5,441 bases of DNA from Flavobacterium sp. (GCA_024642295.1 JAHEBK010000133.1:1-5441); one strand, 5' to 3'. Positions 1 through 5,157 are shown, counted from the first letter of the stretch. Numbers and translations are program-made. Notes: generated from the sequence alone by a model not told the origin.

Positions 1-653
1 AAGAAACGATTGAAGACCCTCGTTTTCCAGCGAATGATAACATTGCATCTTTGTCTTTTTTGTATTTGTACAACAACAAATTAAATTACCATATCCTCGA
101 AGGAACTTTTGAAGAAAGTGAGTATTTAATTCCGATTGTTTTAGACAAAATAAAATTGCACAGCGACCACTTAGACGAGCATCACGAGATGTTGTTTTAT
201 TACAAAATTGCTTGTATTTATTTTGGTTCTGATAAATTCAATGAGTCAATTTATTATTTGGAGAAAATCATCAACAACAAAAACTTGACAATGCGAGAGG
301 ATTTGATGTGTTTTGCTCGTTTGTTGTATTTGATTGTTCATTACGAATTAGGGAAAGATTTCCATTTGGAAACCCAAATTAAAAACACCTATAAGTTCTT
401 ACTTAAAATGAATGACTTGCATGAAGTGCAGAAAGAAATCATTCGTTTTATGAAAAACCTGAATAACATTTATCCTTCGGACATCAAAAAAGAATTCATC
501 AAAATGAGAGAGCGATTCATTGAACTTGAAAAAATACCCTATGAAAAAAGAGCTTTTCTCTATCTTGATATTATTTCTTGGCTCGAAAGTAAAATTGAAA
601 ACCGTAAAATTGGTGACATTATTAAAGAAAAAGCAAAGTTAGGAAATAGATAA
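1..653 (+). CDS. TPR-like helical hypothetical protein, 5' end missing
   Basis: The reading frame is open from the first complete codon at position 3 (window residues ETIEDPRFPAND...) to the TAA at 651-653, giving 216 visible residues. No start codon is needed inside the window, so this is the C-terminal part of a longer protein; the TTG at 51 is an internal leucine codon, not a start. The visible part is almost all amphipathic helix. Residues about 63-93 (FYYKIACIYFGSDKFNESI and onward) resemble a tetratricopeptide repeat, with a small residue-aromatic pattern in helix A and YYLEKII in helix B. A conserved-looking tail, RAFLYLDIISWLESKI, lies near residues 183-198. Flavobacteria carry large cytosolic proteins of this type with no known function. 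No signal peptide or catalytic motif is visible. The role is unknown; a protein-protein interaction scaffold is a guess from the helical repeat look. Confidence 0.8.
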   Translation, partial: ETIEDPRFPANDNIASLSFLYLYNNKLNYHILEGTFEESEYLIPIVLDKIKLHSDHLDEHHEMLFYYKIACIYFGSDKFNESIYYLEKIINNKNLTMREDLMCFARLLYLIVHYELGKDFHLETQIKNTYKFLLKMNDLHEVQKEIIRFMKNLNNIYPSDIKKEFIKMRERFIELEKIPYEKRAFLYLDIISWLESKIENRKIGDIIKEKAKLGNR

Positions 654-658
654 GGATG

Positions 659-686
659 TTATACGCTAAGAGTTATGGGCTAAGAG
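659..686. repeat. Imperfect 14-bp tandem direct repeat
   Basis: TTATACGCTAAGAG (659-672) is followed at once by TTATGGGCTAAGAG (673-686), with 12 of 14 bases identical. It starts six bases after the stop codon of the TPR-like gene. The 14-bp period is twice the 7-bp period of the tract at 763-797. No gene lies in 654-811; apart from these two tracts and a T-run at 749-757 the gap holds nothing recognisable. Confidence 0.75.
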
Positions 687-762
687 TCTTTGTCTAAATA
701 AAACTAGAACATCTCTTAAAGCCTTTAAAAACAATCTCTTACGCTCTGTTTTTTTTTAAACC

Positions 763-797
763 CCTTTAACCTTTAACCTTTAACCCTTAACCTCTAA
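763..797. repeat. Heptamer tandem repeat, five CCTTTAA-type units
   Basis: Five consecutive 7-bp units run CCTTTAA (763-769), CCTTTAA (770-776), CCTTTAA (777-783), CCCTTAA (784-790) and CCTCTAA (791-797), then CC. The first three are identical and the last two differ by one base each. The tract ends 14 nt before the ATG of the dioxygenase gene, so it lies in that gene's 5' leader or promoter. A change in copy number by replication slippage would alter leader spacing without touching a reading frame. The arrangement resembles telomere-like simple repeats, but a bacterial chromosome gives no reason to call it a telomere. Confidence 0.9.
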
Positions 798-811
798 CCA
801 AAAGAAAAAAA

Positions 812-1762
812 ATGCAAAATATTCCCAGTGTTGATTTAGCTGATTTTCTATCCGAAGATCCAAAGCGTAAAGAAAAATTTGTAAACGAAATAGGTACAGC
901 CTTTGAAGATATTGGCTTTGTAGCACTCAAAGGACATTTTTTAGAACAAAATTTGGTTGACGAATTGTATTCTGAAATTAGAAATTTCTTTAGTCTTCCA
1001 GTTGAAACCAAACGCAAATATGAAGATCCCAACCTAGGCGGACAACGTGGGTACGTTTCTTTTGGAAAAGAGCATGCTAAAGGACGTAAAGAAGGTGATT
1101 TGAAAGAGTTTTGGCATTTTGGTCAATACGTTGAGGACAACTCAAAATACGCTTCTGAATATCCAAAAAACATAACTGTTGACGAATTACCACGATTTAA
1201 TATAGCAGGAAAACAAGCATATCAAATGCTCGAAAAAACAGGAATTTATGTTTTAAGAGCTTTAGCATTGCGATTGGGATTAGATGAATTTTATTTTGAC
1301 AAATACGGTCGCGAAGGAAACTCCATTCTTCGCCCGATTCATTACCCTCCGATTACAAGTGAACCTGAAAATGCTATTCGAGCAGCAGCTCACGGAGATA
1401 TTAACTTGATTACTTTATTGATGGGTGCGCAAGGCAAAGGATTGCAAGTCCAAAATCATGATGGTGACTGGATTGATGCTATTGCACAACCAGACGAGTT
1501 AGTAATTAATGTAGGTGATATGCTATCACGACATACCAACAACAAACTAAAATCAACCATACACCAAGTGGTTAATCCACCAAGAGAATTATGGGGAACT
1601 TCTCGTTATTCTATTCCTTTTTTTATGCATCCTGTGAGTGATATGCCTCTTAATTGCCTAGAAAACTGTATCGATGATGAACACCCAAAACAATTTGATG
1701 ACATTACCGCTGGTGATTTTCTATATGAACGCTTGGTTGAATTAGGATTGATAAAAAAATAA
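812..1762 (+). CDS. Isopenicillin N synthase-family 2-oxoglutarate/Fe(II) dioxygenase
   Basis: This 316-residue protein has the full length expected for the family. The N-terminal non-haem dioxygenase domain covers about residues 3-110, beginning IPSVDLADF and containing the GFVALKGH element at 35-42. The C-terminal catalytic double-stranded beta-helix covers about 170-275. The iron-binding facial triad is visible as H194 and D196 (AAHGDINLITLL) and H251 (STIHQVV). The 2-oxoglutarate carboxylate-binding pair is R265 and S267 (RYSIPFF). All key residues are intact, so an active cytosolic oxygenase is likely. Family members hydroxylate, desaturate or cyclise small molecules; the substrate here cannot be read from the sequence. 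No beta-lactam or other biosynthetic cluster surrounds it, so a true isopenicillin N synthase is unlikely. The ATG at 812 is chosen because it starts the domain properly and follows an A-rich leader (800-811). Confidence 0.93.
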   Translation: MQNIPSVDLADFLSEDPKRKEKFVNEIGTAFEDIGFVALKGHFLEQNLVDELYSEIRNFFSLPVETKRKYEDPNLGGQRGYVSFGKEHAKGRKEGDLKEFWHFGQYVEDNSKYASEYPKNITVDELPRFNIAGKQAYQMLEKTGIYVLRALALRLGLDEFYFDKYGREGNSILRPIHYPPITSEPENAIRAAAHGDINLITLLMGAQGKGLQVQNHDGDWIDAIAQPDELVINVGDMLSRHTNNKLKSTIHQVVNPPRELWGTSRYSIPFFMHPVSDMPLNCLENCIDDEHPKQFDDITAGDFLYERLVELGLIKK

Positions 1763-1816
1763 TATTTCATATTTAGAATTCTAATTTAAGAAACAAAGAT
1801 GAGACATGAAATTTAA

Positions 1817-1890
1817 GGAACACAGATTCTAGAAATTAGAGAAATCTATAAAATTTTAAAAATTATTCAAATTTCTAAAATCTGTGTTCT
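1817..1890. repeat. Hairpin-forming inverted repeat, 21-bp arms
   Basis: Arms at 1817-1837 (GGAACACAGATT and onward) and 1870-1890 (ending AATCTGTGTTCT) are reverse complements at 19 of 21 positions; one mismatch would be a G-U pair in RNA, leaving a single C-A mismatch. The 32-nt loop is nearly pure A/T. The right arm extends to a 30-nt core (1861-1890) that recurs at 2365-2394, 3769-3798 and 4262-4291. The element lies between the dioxygenase and GxxExxY genes. It is not a standard intrinsic terminator, because the right arm is followed by an A-run rather than a T-run. The rest of 1763-1946 shows only AT-rich sequence and a 10-bp palindrome at 1774-1783. Confidence 0.88.
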
Positions 1891-1946
1891 AAAAAAATAA
1901 TCAAATACCACACTTAGCAATTTATAAAATAATTAAAAAGTGAAAA

Positions 1947-2345
1947 ATGAAAACATTTCCCCATCAAGAGTTAACCAAATCCTTAATAGGAATTTATTAT
2001 GATGTGTATAACGAATTAGGCTATGGGTTCTTAGAGAAAGTCTATCAAAATGCAATGTTATTAGAACTACAATCGAGAGGTTATGAAGTAGAAACTCAAA
2101 AGAAAGTAAATGTATTTTATAAAAAACAAATTGTAGGTGAATACATTCCTGACATTATAGTTAATCAATCTGTGATTCTTGAATTAAAATGTGTTGAATA
2201 TATGGTTGAATCTCACGAAAGCCAACTATTGAATTATCTAAAAGCGACAGATTGTGAAATTGGTTTATTATTAAATTTTGGAAAAGATCCACAATTCATT
2301 AGAAAGATATTTACTAATGATTATAAAAAACATAACAAATACTAA
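1947..2345 (+). CDS. GxxExxY protein (PD-(D/E)XK nuclease superfamily)
   Basis: This 132-residue protein matches the typical size of the GxxExxY family (TIGR04256 / PDDEXK_3). The naming motif is G27-F-L-E30-K-V-Y33, preceded by the usual helix YYDVYNELGYG (residues 17-27). The nuclease-fold core is visible: P68-D69 (IPDIIV), then E79-L-K81 (VILELK), then a QxxxY-type helix at Q93-Y97 (SQLLNYLKA), then the typical ending GLLLNFG at 106-112. All presumed metal-binding and catalytic residues are present, so the fold is intact and not a remnant. The biochemical role of this family is not established. The gene stands alone, with a hairpin repeat 56 nt upstream and a half copy starting 1 nt downstream, as if gene and repeats form one unit. 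The ATG at 1947 follows AAAAAGTGAAAA. The 3' end overlaps only a spurious upstream extension of the next gene's frame. Confidence 0.92.
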   Translation: MKTFPHQELTKSLIGIYYDVYNELGYGFLEKVYQNAMLLELQSRGYEVETQKKVNVFYKKQIVGEYIPDIIVNQSVILELKCVEYMVESHESQLLNYLKATDCEIGLLLNFGKDPQFIRKIFTNDYKKHNKY

Positions 2346-2346
2346 G

Positions 2347-2394
2347 CACAATATAGATTTCTTAAATTATTATAATTTCTCGAATCTGTGTTCC
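2347..2394 (+). repeat. Solo copy of the dispersed repeat after the GxxExxY gene
   Basis: The right part (2365-2394) matches the 30-nt core at 4262-4291 at 27 of 30 positions and ends AATCTGTGTTCC. The left part begins CACAATATAGATTT (2347-2360), identical over 14 bp to 3811-3824. It begins one base after the GxxExxY stop codon and ends 18 nt before the ATG of the SUI1 gene. A clear inverted left arm is missing; the left part may be a decayed form of one. Confidence 0.82.
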
Positions 2395-2412
2395 AAAAAT
2401 AAAAATTGTAAA

Positions 2413-2745
2413 ATGAACTTAGAAGACCAATTAAAAAACTTATTCCCAGACCACGTTCCAAGTAATGAACCTGAGGAAATTGACGATACCCCTCACGAAT
2501 TGTATGTTCAAAAAGAACCTATGATTTGTAAGTATGAAAAGCGAAAAGGCAAAGCTACCACCATTATTGAAGGATACGAAGGAGAAGACGAAGACTTTAA
2601 AATCCTTGCCAAAGAACTTAAAACAAAACTCAGTGTAGGTGGAAGTTTCAAAGATGGCGCCCTTATCATTCAAGGTGATTATCGTGATAAAATCATGACT
2701 ATTTTAAAAGAAAAAGGATTCAAAGTAAAGCGTGTAGGAGGATAA
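2413..2745 (+). CDS. SUI1/eIF1-type translation initiation factor (YciH-like)
   Basis: With the ATG at 2413 the protein has 110 residues, the usual size of bacterial SUI1 (YciH) proteins. The SUI1 domain occupies about residues 38-110: the basic strand YEKRKGKATTIIEGYEG (41-57), then LAKELKTKLSVGG (65-77), then KDGALIIQGDYRDKI (80-94), and the terminal KGFKVKRVGG. E. coli YciH has the same order and a similar ending. The family resembles eukaryotic eIF1 and affects start-site fidelity in vitro; its need in bacteria is not settled. The frame stays open back to 2278, but that extension covers the GxxExxY 3' end and the repeat and adds 45 unrelated residues, so the internal ATG is preferred. It is preceded by an A-rich leader from the end of the repeat. 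The phosphorylase gene starts 49 nt downstream and could be co-transcribed. Confidence 0.92.
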   Translation: MNLEDQLKNLFPDHVPSNEPEEIDDTPHELYVQKEPMICKYEKRKGKATTIIEGYEGEDEDFKILAKELKTKLSVGGSFKDGALIIQGDYRDKIMTILKEKGFKVKRVGG

Positions 2746-2794
2746 ATAGTAATCCTAAAAAGTTCCGTAACATTCTAATATTCAACTTATAAAA

Positions 2795-3664
2795 ATGATG
2801 CAAAATTCAGAATTAATACTAAATCCAAACGGAAGTGTTTATCATTTAAATCTAAAACCAAAAGATATAGCGCATGATATTATTTTTGTAGGTGATCCTG
2901 ACCGAGTAGAAAAAATAACCTCCCGATTTGATTCTATTGAATTTTCAACTCAAAAAAGAGAATTTAAAACTCAGACTGGAACTTACAAAGGCAAAAGACT
3001 AACCGTTATTTCAACTGGAATAGGTGCCGATAATATAGATATCGTTCTGAATGAATTGGATGCTTTGGTCAATATTGATTTAGGAACTAGAACTATTAAA
3101 AACAAACTCACAACATTAAATATTATCCGAATTGGAACTTCGGGTGCTATTCAAGCTGATATCCCTGTAAATTCATTTGTTTTATCTAAAATTGGATTAG
3201 GATTAGACAACATGCTTCGCTCCTATCAAAACAATGCTGTAACGATTACTGACATTGAAAATGCTTTTATTAATCATACAAATTGGAACAATCAAAAAGG
3301 GAGACCTTATGCAGTATCCTGTTCTGAAAAATTAGAAAAACAATTTGAAAGTAGCATTTTTCACAAAGGAATTACAGCAACGGCAGGAGGTTTTTATGGA
3401 CCTCAAGGACGTGTTTTGCGTTTAGCTATCGAAGATACAAATCTCAACACAAAAATGAATACTTTTAATCACAACGGAATAAAAATCACCAATCTAGAAA
3501 TGGAAACCACAGCTATTTATGGTTTATCGGCTCTTTTAGGACATCATGCTATTTCATTGAATGCTATTATTGCCAATCGAGCGAATGGTACTTTTAGCAA
3601 CAATCCTGAGGTCACTATCGAAAAGTTGATTGATTATGTTTTAGATAAAATAAATATTCAATAA
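2795..3664 (+). CDS. Nucleoside phosphorylase, uridine phosphorylase-like
   Basis: This 289-residue member of the NP-I nucleoside phosphorylase family would split a nucleoside with phosphate to free base and ribose-1-phosphate, in cytosolic pyrimidine salvage if the specificity is for uridine. Visible motifs: phosphate-binding GDPDRVEKI (33-41, R37); STGIG (73-77); RIGTSGAIQ (112-120), very close to the RIGTTGAIQ of E. coli Udp; FYGPQGR (200-206), where Q204 and R206 fall where Udp uses Q166 and R168 to read uracil; and the ribose-binding EMET (235-238). The protein is about 35 residues longer than E. coli Udp, mainly through insertions around residues 95-107 and the N-terminus, so substrate choice is not certain. 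Two adjacent ATGs (2795 and 2798) are possible starts; the first is used. The leader 2746-2794 holds no clear regulatory element. Confidence 0.9.
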   Translation: MMQNSELILNPNGSVYHLNLKPKDIAHDIIFVGDPDRVEKITSRFDSIEFSTQKREFKTQTGTYKGKRLTVISTGIGADNIDIVLNELDALVNIDLGTRTIKNKLTTLNIIRIGTSGAIQADIPVNSFVLSKIGLGLDNMLRSYQNNAVTITDIENAFINHTNWNNQKGRPYAVSCSEKLEKQFESSIFHKGITATAGGFYGPQGRVLRLAIEDTNLNTKMNTFNHNGIKITNLEMETTAIYGLSALLGHHAISLNAIIANRANGTFSNNPEVTIEKLIDYVLDKINIQ

Positions 3665-3672
3665 ACCAAGGA

Positions 3673-3798
3673 AGAACACGGATTTGAGAAATTTCAATAA
3701 TCTTATAAGATTCTTAAATAGGTTCATAGTACATAAGTTAACAAGTAAAGGATAACACCAATTTTTAAAATTTCTAAAATTTCTAAAATCTGTGTTCC
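3673..3798. repeat. Long inverted repeat with 21-bp arms and 84-nt loop
   Basis: The left arm 3673-3693 (AGAACACGGATT and onward) and right arm 3778-3798 (ending AATCTGTGTTCC) are complementary at 18 of 21 positions, plus one G-U pair in RNA. The left arm matches the left arm at 1817-1837 at 17 of 21 positions. The loop holds a perfect 14-bp palindrome, AATCTTATAAGATT (3699-3712). On the right side a 9-bp unit, AAAATTTCT, is tandemly duplicated (3767-3775 and 3776-3784). The element starts 8 nt after the phosphorylase stop codon. The 200-bp gap 3665-3864 is thus mostly repeat, with no gene. Confidence 0.82.
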
Positions 3799-3805
3799 AA
3801 AAAAA
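3753..3805 (+). repeat. Direct repeat upstream of the VOC gene (partner at 4255-4298)
   Basis: This 53-nt stretch matches 4255-4298 at 43 of 44 positions once a 9-bp duplication (3781-3789) is set aside. It begins TAACACCAATT and ends CTGTGTTCC plus seven A. It shares its right half with the hairpin at 3673-3798. Confidence 0.88.
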
Positions 3806-3810
3806 TCACC

Positions 3811-3849
3811 CACAATATAGATTTATTTGATTTTTAAAAACCATATTCC
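3811..3849 (+). repeat. Degenerate copy of the dispersed repeat
   Basis: It begins CACAATATAGATTT, identical over 14 bp to 2347-2360, and ends in ATTTTTAAAAACCATATTCC (3830-3849), a decayed form of the AATCTGTGTTCC arm followed by the usual A-run. It ends 15 nt before the ATG of the VOC gene, the same position other copies take relative to their downstream genes. Confidence 0.6.
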
Positions 3850-3864
3850 AAAAAAGTTAAAATT

Positions 3865-4257
3865 ATGAAACTTAGAATAGCCCGTCATACAAATGATTTA
3901 GAAAAAATTCGTGTTTTTTACACTACTATTCTCAACTTAAAAGTATTAGGTAGTTTTATAAATCACGACTCATATGATGGTTTGTTTTTAGGTGATTGTA
4001 ACTTTGATTGGCATTTAGAATTCACTAAAAGCAATGAAATAGTTGCGTTTAATTTTAATGAAGACGATCTTTTAGTATTTTATCCCGAAAGTACATTAGA
4101 ATACCAAAATATCTTCAACAAAATTATCGAAAACAATATTACTTTTCAGACTTCAAAAAACCCATATTGGGGTGAAAACGGTAAAATGATATCTGATCCT
4201 GATGGTTATAAAATTGTAATCTCTAATTTAAAAATAGTAGACAAAAATATAACTTAA
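3865..4257 (+). CDS. VOC-superfamily (glyoxalase/bleomycin-resistance fold) protein, YycE-like
   Basis: This 130-residue protein contains two beta-alpha-beta-beta-beta modules: about residues 1-54 (MKLRIARHTNDLEKIRVFYT...WHLEF) and 66-122 (EDDLLVFYPEST...DPDGYKIVISN). The start RIARHTNDLEKIRVFY, the central YDGLFLG (37-43) and WHLEFT (49-54), the NPYWGENGKMISDPDGY segment (99-115) and the length resemble Bacillus YycE. Possible metal ligands are H8, H50 and E52, but no ligand set can be assigned with certainty from sequence. Members of this superfamily include glyoxalase I, ring-cleaving dioxygenases and antibiotic-binding proteins, so the reaction is open. No signal peptide is seen. The TAA stop (4255-4257) is the first three bases of a dispersed repeat, and the gene lies between two nearly identical direct repeats. 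Confidence 0.87.
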   Translation: MKLRIARHTNDLEKIRVFYTTILNLKVLGSFINHDSYDGLFLGDCNFDWHLEFTKSNEIVAFNFNEDDLLVFYPESTLEYQNIFNKIIENNITFQTSKNPYWGENGKMISDPDGYKIVISNLKIVDKNIT

Positions 4258-4298
4258 CACCAATTATTAAAATTTCTAAAATCTGTGTTCCAAAAAAA
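4255..4298 (+). repeat. Direct repeat downstream of the VOC gene, overlapping its stop codon
   Basis: The 44-nt unit begins TAACACCAATT, where TAA is the VOC stop codon, and ends CTGTGTTCC plus an A-run. It matches 3753-3805 at 43 of 44 positions after removing one 9-bp duplication. Its core (4262-4291) is the best consensus copy of the repeat family. The final CC is 14 nt before the ATG at 4306, so the whole 48-nt gap between the two genes is repeat plus an A-rich leader. Confidence 0.9.
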
Positions 4299-4305
4299 AT
4301 TAAAA

Positions 4306-5157
4306 ATGACAACAATAAAAATAGCAGGCGTACCCGAACATTTCAATCTTCCTTGGCATTTAGCCATTCATGACAAAGTATTCGAAAAACAAAACATCGA
4401 TTTACAATGGACTGATGTTCCCGAAGGAACTGGTAAAATGTGCCAAATGTTGCGTGAAGGCAAAACTGATATTGCGGTTATCTTGACAGAAGGAATTGTT
4501 AAAGACATCAACGCTGGTAATCCTAGTAAAATAGTCCAAATCTATGTTGATTCGCCTTTGATTTGGGGGATTCATGTTGCTGCAAATTCCAAATATCAAA
4601 CCATCAATGATTTAATAAACACCAAAGCCGCTATTTCTAGATTAGGATCCGGTTCACAATTGATGGCGTATGTCAATGCTAATAATCAAGGTTGGAAAAC
4701 CGACAACCTCCAATTCGAGATTGTAAATACCATTGATGGAGCTGTCGAATCATTAACTAATGGAACTGCAGATTATTTTATGTGGGAACGTTTTATGACC
4801 AAACCATTAGTGGACAAAGGCATCTTTAAAAAAGTAGCCGACTGCCCTACTCCTTGGCCTTGTTTTGTAATTGCTGTTCGCGAAGAAGTAATAAACAACC
4901 AACCCGAAATTATTCAATCGATTTTACAAATCATTAACCAAACTACTACAACTTTTAAAAATATCCCAGCCATTGATAATCAACTTGCTGAAAAATACCA
5001 CCAAAAACTAGAAGACATTCAAGAATGGCTAGCACTTACTGACTGGTCACAAAAAAATATAGATGAAAATTTGTTAAACAATGTTCAAAAACAGTTATTT
5101 CAACTTAAAATCATTGATAAAATAGGTACTTTTGAGGAAATTGTAAAAACATTCTAG
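4306..5157 (+). CDS. NMT1/THI5-fold substrate-binding protein, Ca3427-like, cytoplasmic
   Basis: From the ATG at 4306 the protein has 283 residues and the two-lobed periplasmic-binding-protein type 2 layout: lobe 1 begins TIKIAGVPEHFNLPWHLAI (3-21), followed by DVPEGTGKMCQMLREGKTDIAVILTEG (37-63), a hinge near 85-95, then SRLGSGSQLMAYVNAN (111-126), FMWERFMTKPLVD (158-170) and TPWPCFVIAVREE (182-194). The pattern resembles the group named after Candida albicans Ca3427 within the NMT1/THI5-like proteins; I recognise this at family level only. There is no signal peptide and no lipoprotein cysteine, and no ABC permease or ATPase is nearby, so it is probably a cytosolic ligand-binding protein or enzyme rather than part of a transporter. 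The ligand is unknown. A GTG at 4285 would add seven residues, but it lies inside the repeat (the G of CTGTG), so the ATG is preferred. Confidence 0.87.
   Translation: MTTIKIAGVPEHFNLPWHLAIHDKVFEKQNIDLQWTDVPEGTGKMCQMLREGKTDIAVILTEGIVKDINAGNPSKIVQIYVDSPLIWGIHVAANSKYQTINDLINTKAAISRLGSGSQLMAYVNANNQGWKTDNLQFEIVNTIDGAVESLTNGTADYFMWERFMTKPLVDKGIFKKVADCPTPWPCFVIAVREEVINNQPEIIQSILQIINQTTTTFKNIPAIDNQLAEKYHQKLEDIQEWLALTDWSQKNIDENLLNNVQKQLFQLKIIDKIGTFEEIVKTF

Noticed and set aside
763..799. Telomere-like element
   Set aside because: A short heptamer array in an intergenic leader between chromosomal genes; simple tandem repeat expansion explains it.
787..1032. Minus-strand open frame of 81 codons
   Set aside because: It lies opposite the well-supported dioxygenase gene and the repeat tract, and its product shows no family resemblance; it is a shadow.
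812..1762. True isopenicillin N synthase or antibiotic biosynthesis gene
   Set aside because: The iron and 2-oxoglutarate residues define the broad family only, and no biosynthetic genes are adjacent.
1817..1900. Intrinsic terminator at the 1817-1890 hairpin
   Set aside because: The stem is AT-rich and followed by an A-run rather than a T-run on the coding strand, so the standard signature is missing.
2278..2412. N-terminal extension of the SUI1 protein (45 residues)
   Set aside because: The extension reads through the GxxExxY 3' end and the dispersed repeat and has no resemblance to the SUI1 family; the ATG at 2413 gives the usual length.
2440..2673. Minus-strand open frame opposite the SUI1 gene
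   Set aside because: The plus-strand SUI1 protein is clear and full length; the minus frame has no recognisable domain.
1861..4291. CRISPR array
   Set aside because: Only four copies, 500 to 1400 bases apart, with genes between them, variable spacing and inverted partners; no regular spacers.
4285..4305. GTG start adding seven residues to the binding protein
   Set aside because: The GTG is part of the conserved CTGTGTTCC repeat arm, and the ATG at 4306 starts exactly at the fold.
4402..4599. Minus-strand open frame opposite the binding-protein gene
   Set aside because: Shadow of a well-supported coding region with no recognisable product.
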